Shown piece after piece: positions 1 through 7,532 of a stretch of DNA of 11,455 nt. How positions within the stretch are numbered: position 1 is the stretch's first letter; each line of letters opens with the position of its first letter. The stretch is from Alphaproteobacteria bacterium UBA7371 (GTDB lineage: Bacteria > Pseudomonadota > Alphaproteobacteria > UBA8317), in contig DKOD01000083.1 in the NCBI GenBank assembly GCA_002469865.1, positions 1 to 11,455 of the forward strand, in the 5' to 3' direction. The position numbers were made by a program, and so were the translations under genes. Below the pieces are notes generated by a model. That model was given only the letters and a program-made list of their open reading frames with translations. It had not been told where the DNA came from and did not search any database.

Positions 1-560
1 ACCTTGTCCGGGGGCACGAGCATGTTGACGACACCCAATTGATGCAAGCGCTCCATGCTTATGCGATCACCGGTCAGCATCAGTTCCATGGCCAACCAAC
101 GCGGCATGGATTCCGCCAAAAAACTTGTTGTGCCACCATCCGGGGTAAGGCCAATTTTGATGTAGGCCACGGATCCATAGGCGTCAGGGCTTGAAACAAT
201 GAGATCACAAGCAAGGGCCATGGCAAAACCAGCCCCCGCGGCACCGCCTTCAAGGGCGGCAATGATGGGACAGGGGCAAGCCCGCATGGCACGGATCATT
301 CCGTGCAGACGGTCAACATTGGAGCGTCTTAACTCATAATCCCCTTCACTGCGCTGTTTAAGACCAGAAACATTACCGCCGGAACAAAAGTAACCCCCTG
401 CACCACCCAGGATAATGGCACTGGGCGAAGTTTGAGGTGTAAGTTCTTCCAAATAAGCCCTGAAGGCCATGATAAATTCAGGGGATAAGGAATTTCTTGT
501 GGCAGGATCATTATTGATGACGTGGTGAACATGATCATGCTCGGTAAGTTCAAAGGACAT
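1..560 (-). CDS. PaaG-like enoyl-CoA hydratase/isomerase (crotonase fold), C-terminus cut by window edge
   Basis: This is the last visible gene of the minus-strand operon. Translated from 560 it gives 186 complete codons and runs off the left edge, so roughly the last third of a usual 260-residue crotonase is missing. The oxyanion-hole region is seen as FCSGGNVSG (residues 58-66) and the core as EGGAAGAGFAMALACD (104-119), followed by IGLTPDGGTT (136-145). At the two positions where true enoyl-CoA hydratases carry catalytic Glu, I read Ala and Tyr instead. An Asp is present at residue 141 in the PDGG motif, which is the arrangement of PaaG-type isomerases. The start codon lies 3 nt after the stop of the upstream acyl-CoA dehydrogenase-like gene, with AGGTGG 8 nt before the ATG. 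A CoA-ester double-bond or ring isomerase is therefore more likely than a hydratase. The family assignment is firm; the exact reaction is inferred. Confidence 0.88.
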   Translation of the reverse strand, partial: MSFELTEHDHVHHVINNDPATRNSLSPEFIMAFRAYLEELTPQTSPSAIILGGAGGYFCSGGNVSGLKQRSEGDYELRRSNVDRLHGMIRAMRACPCPIIAALEGGAAGAGFAMALACDLIVSSPDAYGSVAYIKIGLTPDGGTTSFLAESMPRWLAMELMLTGDRISMERLHQLGVVNMLVPPDK

Positions 561-563
561 GGC

Positions 564-1670
564 TCACACCACCTGTTTTGAAAGCGCAACAAATCGGTCC
601 AGATGATGATCGGCATCACCAAGCTGATGATCGATCATGATTAACCTTTTTGCATAATGGGCAACATCATATTCCCAACACATGGCAATGCCACCATGCA
701 TCTGAATGGTTTCTTCAGAAACCAATTTTGCCACCCGACCGACCAAACTTTTGGCAGCAGAAACATGCAAATCACGGCGCAAATTATCCTGGGACAAATG
801 TGCCGCCGCCAGCATGATGGACGAACGAACTTGCTCAATTTCGATGACCAAATCGACCATTCGATGCTGCAGCACCTGAAACGAACCAAGATTTTTTCCA
901 AATTGCTTGCGGGTTTTTAGGTAATCAATGGTTGCATCTTTGCAATATTCCATAGCCCCCAATGCCTCGGCACATAATGCCAAGGTTGCGTTGGCCATCA
1001 CCTGTTGAAGAATATCAGCCGCATCCTCACAAAGACAAATGGCCGGGCAATCATGCAGCTGAATATCCGCAGCATGGCCCGCATCAATGGTTCCATAGGA
1101 GCGCAATTGAAGCCCCTTTGCTTTGGGATCAATAAGATACAAGCCCAGACCGGTTTTGTCAGAAGTTTCACCAAGGTGGCGCCCAACAACAAGAATTTTG
1201 TCCGCTGCACCGGCATTCATCACCACCGATTTGTGACCTGTTAGGCAGCCATTGGCAAAAGTTGTTGCGCAATGAAATAAGTCATAGCGACCATCTGGCT
1301 CAGCATATGCAAGCGCCAATTGCACTTGCCCCGACAACACATCGGCAAGCAAATCGTCCTGGCCACCGGCCAAGTGAAGTGACCATGCACCCAACATGAC
1401 ACTTGCAAGGAATGGCTCCACCACCAAAGACTGACCAAAGGCTTCAAACAAGATGGTGATATCCTCACCACTTCCCCCAAACCCTCCCGCATCTGGCGGA
1501 AGAAGGGCTGCGGGCAAACCAAGATCTGCAAGCTCCTCCCAAATTTGTGGATCAAAACCACGTTCATCGGCGACTGCTTGATGTCGGCGGCTGATGTTGT
1601 AGCAGTCCGTGAGAAAGCGCTCGGCGGTGTCTTTAAGCATGCGCCGTTCATCGGAAAGAGAAAAATCCAT
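564..1670 (-). CDS. acyl-CoA dehydrogenase-like protein, probable non-catalytic small subunit of a heteromeric enzyme
   Basis: The 368-residue protein starts MDFSLSDERRMLKDTAERFL, a typical acyl-CoA dehydrogenase N-terminus, and carries the conserved TRKQFGKNLGSFQ flavin-contact motif near residue 260 and a QMHGGIAMCWEYD segment near the C-terminus. The C-terminal position that carries the catalytic Glu in medium-chain dehydrogenase (YEGT motif) reads QLGDADHH here, and the alternative base position on helix G reads ATLALCAEALG, with no Glu-Arg. It therefore seems to lack a catalytic base at both known sites. That is what is known for one partner of the alpha2beta2 acyl-CoA dehydrogenases of steroid catabolism (FadE26/27, FadE28/29 type). 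Its neighbour at 1678-2877 has a usable Glu, so the two probably form one enzyme. The frame stays open upstream to 1853, but GAGG 5 nt before the ATG at 1670 and the family N-terminus fix the start. The gap from the upstream gene is 7 nt. Confidence 0.92.
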   Translation of the reverse strand: MDFSLSDERRMLKDTAERFLTDCYNISRRHQAVADERGFDPQIWEELADLGLPAALLPPDAGGFGGSGEDITILFEAFGQSLVVEPFLASVMLGAWSLHLAGGQDDLLADVLSGQVQLALAYAEPDGRYDLFHCATTFANGCLTGHKSVVMNAGAADKILVVGRHLGETSDKTGLGLYLIDPKAKGLQLRSYGTIDAGHAADIQLHDCPAICLCEDAADILQQVMANATLALCAEALGAMEYCKDATIDYLKTRKQFGKNLGSFQVLQHRMVDLVIEIEQVRSSIMLAAAHLSQDNLRRDLHVSAAKSLVGRVAKLVSEETIQMHGGIAMCWEYDVAHYAKRLIMIDHQLGDADHHLDRFVALSKQVV

Positions 1671-1677
1671 ATGACCC

Positions 1678-2877
1678 TCACAAACCCAACATGGCTTTGG
1701 AAACAATATTCTTTTGGATTTCGTTCGACCCACCATAAATGGATAGCTTGCGCAAATTAAAATATTGCTTTGCAAGCGGCATGGCGTCTTCTGGCCCCAC
1801 CGGCGCTTCATTATACCCATCATCAAAGGCTTCAGGTATGAATGGGCTGGCATATGGCCCCACCGCTTTGCGCATCAAGTCAGAAATTGCCTGACGCACC
1901 ATGGTCCCTTTGATTTTTAAGAGGGACGATTCCGGCCCTGGCGCCTGCCCGGCACCAGCAGCAGACACAACACGAAGGTTGAACATATCCATGGCCATGA
2001 GATCGATTTCGACCTCAGCCAATTGGCCGGCAAAACGGGGATCGTCAAGGAGCGGGCCACCATTCTTTTGTTCCCGTTTGGCAATTGCCTTAAGATGGGC
2101 AAGCATCTGCTTGGAGTAACCAACACCGGCAATGCCAGTGCGCTCATAGGTGAGCAAGTATTTGGCGTAGGTCCAACCCTCATTTTCGTTGCCGACAAGA
2201 TTTTCCACCGGCACACGGACATCGGTAAGCCAAACTTCATTCACTTCATGCTCACCATCCAAGGTCACGATGGGCCGCACCTCGATGCCAGGACTGCTCA
2301 TGTCCACCAACAGGAAGGAAATTCCTTCTTGTGGTTTTCTGGCGTCTGGGTTGGTGCGCACCAATAAGAACATCATGTTGGCGTGATGACCAAGTGTGGT
2401 CCAGGTTTTCTGACCATTAACAACATAATGATCACCATCACGAACGGCTGTTGTTTTTAAAGACGCAAGATCGGACCCAGCCCCAGGTTCTGAGTAGCCC
2501 TGGGCCCACCAATCTTCCGCCATCAATATCCGTGGCAAGTATTTTTGCTGATGCTCCTTGGAGCCAAATTTGATGAGAACGGGTCCCAGCATGTTGGGCC
2601 CGAAAGGCACAATGCGCGGAGCCCCAGCGGCAATCATTTCCTCTTCAAAAATATGTTTCTCAACAGGCGACCAACCAGCCCCACCATGTTCCACGGGCCA
2701 ATGCCAACAGAGCCAACCTTTTTGAATAAGAAGATGATGCCATTGGTTGTAATCTTCTTTGGTCAACCGCAAATGCTTGCGAACTTTGTTGGACAAACTC
2801 TCCGGTAGATTTTCCCGCAACCAGTTGCGAACTTCATCACGAAAGTTTTTTTCCGCATCGGTGTAATTAAGATCCAT
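1678..2877 (-). CDS. acyl-CoA dehydrogenase, catalytic large subunit (FadE-like)
   Basis: This 399-residue flavoprotein should oxidise an acyl-CoA to the alpha,beta-enoyl-CoA using FAD. Visible features are the N-terminal helical domain, the beta-domain motif WWAQGYSEPGAGSDLASL (residues 123-140), the segment VVNGQKTWTT (152-161), and the C-terminal IYGGSNEIQKNIVSKAMLGL. The medium-chain-type catalytic Glu position is Gly in the YGGSNE motif. In its place, TYERTG puts Glu245 on helix G, the position used by isovaleryl-CoA and long-chain dehydrogenases and by the catalytic subunit of the mycobacterial cholesterol dehydrogenase ChsE4-ChsE5. I therefore infer Glu245 as the base. AGGAG lies 8 nt upstream of the ATG, 13 nt after the thiolase stop. 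Its tight linkage to the base-less dehydrogenase at 564-1670 points to a heterotetramer acting on a bulky or branched CoA ester. The family is certain; the substrate is unknown. Confidence 0.95.
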   Translation of the reverse strand: MDLNYTDAEKNFRDEVRNWLRENLPESLSNKVRKHLRLTKEDYNQWHHLLIQKGWLCWHWPVEHGGAGWSPVEKHIFEEEMIAAGAPRIVPFGPNMLGPVLIKFGSKEHQQKYLPRILMAEDWWAQGYSEPGAGSDLASLKTTAVRDGDHYVVNGQKTWTTLGHHANMMFLLVRTNPDARKPQEGISFLLVDMSSPGIEVRPIVTLDGEHEVNEVWLTDVRVPVENLVGNENEGWTYAKYLLTYERTGIAGVGYSKQMLAHLKAIAKREQKNGGPLLDDPRFAGQLAEVEIDLMAMDMFNLRVVSAAGAGQAPGPESSLLKIKGTMVRQAISDLMRKAVGPYASPFIPEAFDDGYNEAPVGPEDAMPLAKQYFNLRKLSIYGGSNEIQKNIVSKAMLGL

Positions 2878-2890
2878 GTAGCTACTCCTG

Positions 2891-4060
2891 TCAAAGACTG
2901 TCTGGATGGCCCCAAATGGTTGTTACCTGGCTGGACAAAACGCCCCCATTGCCATGGGCAAGGCTGATTTTTGTCTCTGGCACCCAACCACCATCAGCAC
3001 GAGGACCCTCGTCATCACCTGCCGACGCCCTGATCTGTCTTATGGCCTCGATGGTGACAAACAACCCGTACATGCCAGGATGGATGCAAGAGAGCCCACC
3101 ACCATTGGTATTAACCGGCAATGACCCGCCTGGGGTGATACGGCCGTTTTTGATAAAGTCTTTCCCTTCACCCTTGGCGCAATAGCCCAAATCTTCCAGG
3201 AATAAGATCGTATTGATGGTGAATGCATCATAAAGCTGAAGCACATCGATGTCGGAAGTTGTCATGCCCGCCATGGCAAAGGCACGCTTGCCAGAGCCAA
3301 TAGCAGCTGTGCGTGTGAGGTCGGGCATGGCAGAAATCATACGATGCTGATGCTCCATACCTGCCCCGAGCAGATATACCGGTGTTTTGGGGGCATCCTT
3401 GGCCCTGTCCGCCTTTGTGATGATGATGGCTGCAGCGCCGTCGGTCACCAAACAGCAATCTAGCTTGCTCAGGGGCGTCGAGATCATGCGCGCCGAAAGC
3501 ACATCCTCATGGGTCAATGGACCTTGTGCAAATGCTTCTGGGTTCAAATTGGCCCATGCCCGTGCAGCAACCGCAACCTCGGCAAGATCCTCACGTGTTG
3601 CACCAAATTCATGCATGTAACGGCTGGAGGCCAAGGCATAGGCCGTCAGTGGCATGCGCGGTTGGTAATCCGCCTCATAGGGCATGGGCTCAGACACAGA
3701 CTTAAAACCACCTGCCGAGCGCTGGTTGGAGCCATAGGCAATGAGTGCTGTGTCAATGATTCCTGCCTCAATGGCCATGGCCGCGGTGAGCGCATGGGCC
3801 ATGAATGAAGATCCGCCAATATTATTCCCATCGGAGAATTTTGGATGGATGCCCAAATGCTCCGCCAAGGACATGGCAGGCATGGCATGGACTGCGGTTG
3901 CGGCAAATACCGCATCAATATCCTTGGGCCCTAACCCAGCGTCTTTCATCGCCTTATGGGAAGCCTCAACCATCAACTCCATGGAATTAAAACCAGGGGC
4001 CTCTCCAATACCTGCGCTTGCCAAACCAATGCAGGCTGCTTTTCCTCTCAAGCTGCTCAT
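2891..4060 (-). CDS. non-canonical thiolase of the SCP2/lipid-transfer family (possible retro-aldolase)
   Basis: The 389-residue protein has the two-lobed thiolase pattern: an N-terminal half with SMELMVEASHKAMKDAGL, DCCLVTDGAAAIII at about 201-214, QLYDAFTIN at 275-283, and the C-terminal NTNGGGLSCIHPGMYG at 317-332. The HPG histidine (His327) is kept. The nucleophilic Cys normally found around residue 85-90 is absent: that loop reads NNIGGSSFMAHA. The second thiolase Cys near the C-terminus is replaced in the LAHGNGG segment. These losses are typical of lipid-transfer-protein aldolases such as Ltp2, which work with a DUF35 partner and are reported to use tyrosines; Tyr277 and Tyr331 are candidates here. 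The gene directly follows a DUF35 gene, 1 nt away, which fits such a complex. The start at 4060 is chosen because AAGGAAGG lies 8 nt upstream and the protein begins at the expected family position. Whether it acts as aldolase or thiolase is undecided. Confidence 0.9.
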   Translation of the reverse strand: MSSLRGKAACIGLASAGIGEAPGFNSMELMVEASHKAMKDAGLGPKDIDAVFAATAVHAMPAMSLAEHLGIHPKFSDGNNIGGSSFMAHALTAAMAIEAGIIDTALIAYGSNQRSAGGFKSVSEPMPYEADYQPRMPLTAYALASSRYMHEFGATREDLAEVAVAARAWANLNPEAFAQGPLTHEDVLSARMISTPLSKLDCCLVTDGAAAIIITKADRAKDAPKTPVYLLGAGMEHQHRMISAMPDLTRTAAIGSGKRAFAMAGMTTSDIDVLQLYDAFTINTILFLEDLGYCAKGEGKDFIKNGRITPGGSLPVNTNGGGLSCIHPGMYGLFVTIEAIRQIRASAGDDEGPRADGGWVPETKISLAHGNGGVLSSQVTTIWGHPDSL

Positions 4061-4061
4061 C

Positions 4062-4451
4062 TTACGCACCTTCCTTTGGGGCAAACAGCACAACCGGCTT
4101 GCCATTAATATCACCAATACGCGCCTTGAGTTTCATGCCGATGGCCACATCATCAGGATCGACGTCCACAACACGAGCCATCATCCTTGGCCCTTCAGCC
4201 AAATCCACCAAAGCCACGTTATAATTGCCGCCTTGCTCAGGCCTCCGGCTGGTGGTGGTCGTCGCATAAACAATGGCCTCACCGGATGCCTCCACCCATT
4301 CCAAATCATCCTCATTGGTATGTGGGTTGACCATTCTTGGATAAAAAACATAGCGACCATCGGTCTTTGAGCGCTGGATCATGAAACGACCTTCTTGCAA
4401 ATATTCATGAAATTGCGCTTCAGGCCCCTGGGACATATTTTTTGTGCTCAT
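4062..4451 (-). CDS. DUF35-family OB-fold protein, thiolase partner, lacking the zinc cysteines
   Basis: The 129-residue protein has the DUF35 layout: an N-terminal helix (QFHEYLQEG), a short rubredoxin-like segment ending in YVFYPRMVNPHT, the linking LEWVEASGEAIVYATTTT, and a beta-rich OB-fold with NVALVDLAEGPRMMARVVDV and IGMKLKARI. Family members normally have four cysteines in the N-terminal segment holding zinc. This protein contains no cysteine at all, so the ribbon must be metal-free. DUF35 proteins bind and activate SCP2-type thiolases or aldolases and may shape the acyl-CoA pocket, and the thiolase gene follows 1 nt downstream. The start codon overlaps the stop of the preceding flavoprotein gene as ATGA, with AAGGGGG about 7 nt upstream. 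The family call is confident from motif order and gene context. Confidence 0.88.
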   Translation of the reverse strand: MSTKNMSQGPEAQFHEYLQEGRFMIQRSKTDGRYVFYPRMVNPHTNEDDLEWVEASGEAIVYATTTTSRRPEQGGNYNVALVDLAEGPRMMARVVDVDPDDVAIGMKLKARIGDINGKPVVLFAPKEGA

Positions 4452-5446
4452 TGGTTTCCCCCTTCAAATGTTTGTGTTTTTTCTTTGATTTTTGACAAAG
4501 CCTCTCGGTATTCGCGCTCAAAACGAGCCACAAGATCAGCAACCGACGAGCATTCCTTAACGGCACCAATGCCTTGGCCAGCCCCCCAAATATCCTTCCA
4601 ATTTTTGGCCTTTGACGAGCCGGAAGAAAAATTCATCGCGCTTGAATCCCGCTCGGGCAATTCTGCTGAATCCAACCCCTGGGCCTCAATGGAAGGTTTG
4701 AGGTAATTCCCAGGAACGCCTGTAAAATAACTGGTATAAACAATATCTTCAGCGCCATGCCCCACAATCATATCTTTGTATTCATCCTGGGCATTGGCCT
4801 CATGGGTGGCAATAAATGCTGACCCAACATACCCATAATCAGCACCCATGGCTTGGGCAGCCAACAACGCGCGACCTGTTGCAATGGCCCCTGACAAAAG
4901 CAGCGGCCCATCAAACCACTCCCTGATTTCTTGAATGAGCGCAAAGGGCGATTGTTGGCCGGCATGCCCACCCGCACCTGCGGCAACGGCAACCAAACCA
5001 TCCGCACCTTTTTCAATGGCCTTGCGTGCAAATTTGTTGTTGATCACGTCATGAAGGGTAACACCCCCACAATCATGTGCGGCAACATTCACCTCTTCCC
5101 TCGCGCCCAATGAAGTAATCCAAATAGGAACCTTCCAGCGGTGGCAGATTTCCAAATCCCGATCCAAACGCAGGTTGGAACGATGAACAATTTGGTTCAC
5201 GGCAAACGGTGCAGCCGGATGATCAGGATTTTCTTGGTTATGCCGATCAAGTTCTTCAGTGATGTGACGCAACCAGTGGTCAAGCGCGGGTGGATCCCCT
5301 TCATCTTCCCGGGCATTAAGCGCAGGAAAAGACCCAACGACCCCTGCCTTGCACTGAGCCACCACCATCTTGGGATTGGAAATAAGAAAAAGAGGCGACG
5401 CAACCATGGGAAGGCTCAATCGGCCAAATATTTCCATGTTATTCAT
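4448..5446 (-). CDS. nitronate monooxygenase / 2-nitropropane dioxygenase family FMN protein
   Basis: The 332-residue TIM-barrel flavoprotein has the family signatures in order: the N-terminal LPMVASPLFLISN, AGVVGSFPALNARE near residues 34-47, the central AVAAGAGGHAG with candidate catalytic His161, and the FMN-phosphate region LLLSGAIATGRALLAAQAMGADYGYVGSAF near 182-211. Known members oxidise nitronates or act as flavin oxidoreductases on CoA esters. IpdC of the mycobacterial steroid-ring pathway belongs to this family. Because it is embedded between CoA-ester genes, I favour a redox step on a CoA thioester over nitroalkane detoxification, but this is inference. The start at 5446 overlaps the synthetase gene by 8 nt and has AAGGAA at a good distance. 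An ATG three codons later (5437) is a weaker alternative. Confidence 0.9.
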   Translation of the reverse strand: MNNMEIFGRLSLPMVASPLFLISNPKMVVAQCKAGVVGSFPALNAREDEGDPPALDHWLRHITEELDRHNQENPDHPAAPFAVNQIVHRSNLRLDRDLEICHRWKVPIWITSLGAREEVNVAAHDCGGVTLHDVINNKFARKAIEKGADGLVAVAAGAGGHAGQQSPFALIQEIREWFDGPLLLSGAIATGRALLAAQAMGADYGYVGSAFIATHEANAQDEYKDMIVGHGAEDIVYTSYFTGVPGNYLKPSIEAQGLDSAELPERDSSAMNFSSGSSKAKNWKDIWGAGQGIGAVKECSSVADLVARFEREYREALSKIKEKTQTFEGGNQ

Positions 5447-7532
5447 CGCCTATTTCCTTCACTTCAATCAGGGCATCCAAACCAACGCATCCACGGGCCG
5501 ACACACGTATTGGGTTCACCTCAACGGACAAAAGCCCATCTGTATTGGCAGCCACAAACTGTCCCATGGCAACAATGGCATCGGCCAATTGTTTTATGTC
5601 GCATGCCTCCTCGCCACGCATCCCATCCAAAAGCGCCCGCGCCTTTAGCTGGTCAATCATTGCTGTGGCCTCATCGGCATCTATGGGTGCATGGCGAAAC
5701 GCCACATCCTGAAACAATTCGGCATGAATTCCACCGAGCCCAACCATCACAATAGGACCGAAAATGGGGTCCATCTTTCCACCAAGGATCATATCCACGC
5801 CTGGTCCTGCCATGGGAGAAATAAGCACAGATTGCACATTCAAATCAGGCCGATGACGGCGCACATTATCAATAATTTGGTCATAAGCTTTTGCTGCTTC
5901 ATCAGGGCCAGAGATATGAAGCATAACCCCACCAACATCCGACTTGTGCAATATGTCTTGGGACAAAATCTTCATCGCCACAGGCCCGTCAAATGCGGCC
6001 ATGGCTTCCCGCACCGCATCAGCTGATGAGGCCGTGGCATCAGCAACCATGGGAATGCCCGCTGACGCCAATAACTGTTTTGCATCTTGTTCATCAAACT
6101 TGCGCGAGATAGCCCGTTTTGATGACATAATGGTCGAGGCTTTTTCCTTTGACTGGGCAAATGATTTGCCAAACCAAACCATGGCCGCCAATGCCTGCAC
6201 CGCCTTTGACGGGTCATGGAATGTCGGAAAACCAGCTGATTCATACGCCTCACGCATTTCAGCAGATGCCAACATCACATGCAGAAACAACCGCTCGGGA
6301 TATGCAGCCATTGTTTCTTTAAGATAGGCCAGCAACCTTGGGCCTAGAATGGGCGAGCCTGCAACAGATGTCCAAAAACCAACCAGCCCATCATAGCCGC
6401 CGCGATCAAGCATGGTGCGTGTAAATCTCGGGATTAAGGAAAGATCATTGAAAAATTGTGCCGTCACGTCGACCGGATTGCGCGGGGCTGCAAAGGAGAG
6501 AACTTCTTTCATTTCGTCTTGTGCATCTTGGGGCATGGGCCCAACGTCAAGACCAGCATCCTTGGCTGCATCTGCCATCAAAATGCCTGCGCCTCCAGAT
6601 ATTGTGACCAGACCCACATTATTGCCAACGGGGTAAATTCTAGGGCGTGCAGCCACCGCCACATCGATCATTTCTTCTGTGGATGAAACCCTGAAAGCAC
6701 CATATTGCCTGAATATTGCATCATAAATTTTATCTTCACCCGCCAGTGACGCGGTGTGGCTTGCTGCGGCTGCTGCACCGATATCTGAGGTGCCCACCTT
6801 GGTGACAACAACCGGAATACGGTTGGCTCTTGCCGCTTCAAGAGCTGCAATCATTTTAGGCCCTTCCTTGACCGATTCCACATAGGCCAAAATGGTGTGA
6901 ACATCCGGATCGGCAGCCAATAGCGAAATGACCTCCGCCACCTCAACATCAAGCTCATTGCCCGTGGTTATCCATTGACCAAGGCCCAGGCCCCGTTGGT
7001 GGCAAGACATATAGATATGGCTTCCATAGGCCCCTGATTGCGATGCAATTGCAACACCACCTGGCCGCGGCAATGCACGGTCGATGCTGGAAGTGAAGGT
7101 CGCGTAGAAATGGGCTTTGGAGTTAAACAAACCAAGGCAATTTGGCCCAACCACCCGGATGCCATGTTGGCGGGCAACAGCCAAAAGCTTCTGCTGCAGG
7201 TCAATCCCTTCCCCACCCATCTCGGCAAAACCCGAAGAAAAGACCAAGGCCACCTTCGCGCCTTTTTTGGCAGCTTCAGCCACCGCATCGGGAACTTGTT
7301 TTGCAGGCACAGCAATAATGGCATAATCAATATCGCCTGGAATGGCGCTTATGTTTGGGTATGCATCAACATTTTGAACTTGATCCCTGTTTGGATTCAC
7401 CGGAAAGCACACGCCGGCAAATTCTGGCTGAAGCATGTATGAAAGTGGCCGACCACCAATGCGCGTGGGGTCATCAGAGGCACCGACCATGGCAACCCTC
7501 ATGGGGTTTGTGAGCTGGTCGAGGCTCAGCAT
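5439..7532 (-). CDS. fused ADP-forming acyl-CoA synthetase (acetate-CoA ligase type)
   Basis: The 697-residue single chain should convert a carboxylic acid, ATP and CoA into acyl-CoA, ADP and phosphate in the cytoplasm. The N-terminal CoA-binding domain shows MVGASDDPTRIGGRPL (residues 15-30), followed by FPVNPN and AIIAVPAKQVPDAV. The succinyl-CoA-ligase-like part shows GPNCLGLFN (129-137), IASQSGAYGS (162-171) and the phospho-histidine loop ASHTASLAG with His259. The C-terminal ATP-grasp-type half shows VAMKILSQDILHKSDVGGV (518-536), then PMAGPGVDMILGG and GPIVMVGLGGIHAELFQDVA. In this family alpha and beta parts are separate in some archaea and fused in many bacteria; here they are fused and appear complete. 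The start codon shares one base with the stop of the upstream dehydrogenase gene (TAATG), and its own Shine-Dalgarno is weak, which suggests coupled translation. It may activate the acid imported by the nearby TRAP system. Substrate not predictable. Confidence 0.93.
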   Translation of the reverse strand: MLSLDQLTNPMRVAMVGASDDPTRIGGRPLSYMLQPEFAGVCFPVNPNRDQVQNVDAYPNISAIPGDIDYAIIAVPAKQVPDAVAEAAKKGAKVALVFSSGFAEMGGEGIDLQQKLLAVARQHGIRVVGPNCLGLFNSKAHFYATFTSSIDRALPRPGGVAIASQSGAYGSHIYMSCHQRGLGLGQWITTGNELDVEVAEVISLLAADPDVHTILAYVESVKEGPKMIAALEAARANRIPVVVTKVGTSDIGAAAAASHTASLAGEDKIYDAIFRQYGAFRVSSTEEMIDVAVAARPRIYPVGNNVGLVTISGGAGILMADAAKDAGLDVGPMPQDAQDEMKEVLSFAAPRNPVDVTAQFFNDLSLIPRFTRTMLDRGGYDGLVGFWTSVAGSPILGPRLLAYLKETMAAYPERLFLHVMLASAEMREAYESAGFPTFHDPSKAVQALAAMVWFGKSFAQSKEKASTIMSSKRAISRKFDEQDAKQLLASAGIPMVADATASSADAVREAMAAFDGPVAMKILSQDILHKSDVGGVMLHISGPDEAAKAYDQIIDNVRRHRPDLNVQSVLISPMAGPGVDMILGGKMDPIFGPIVMVGLGGIHAELFQDVAFRHAPIDADEATAMIDQLKARALLDGMRGEEACDIKQLADAIVAMGQFVAANTDGLLSVEVNPIRVSARGCVGLDALIEVKEIGDE

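Noticed and set aside
1671..1853. Upstream extension of the small dehydrogenase frame
   Set aside because: The extra 61 residues overlap the large dehydrogenase gene, resemble no acyl-CoA dehydrogenase N-terminus, and a good ribosome site precedes the ATG at 1670.
4061..4117. Upstream extension of the thiolase frame by 19 codons
   Set aside because: The extension overlaps the DUF35 gene and the ATG at 4060 has AAGGAAGG at the right distance.
3741..4370. 209-codon plus-strand open frame opposite the thiolase and DUF35 genes
   Set aside because: It crosses the junction of two well-supported genes on the other strand and its translation resembles no family; it is a by-product of codon bias.
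5141..5755. 204-codon plus-strand open frame opposite the flavoprotein and synthetase genes
   Set aside because: It spans a gene boundary on the coding strand and its translation is basic and His-rich without motifs.
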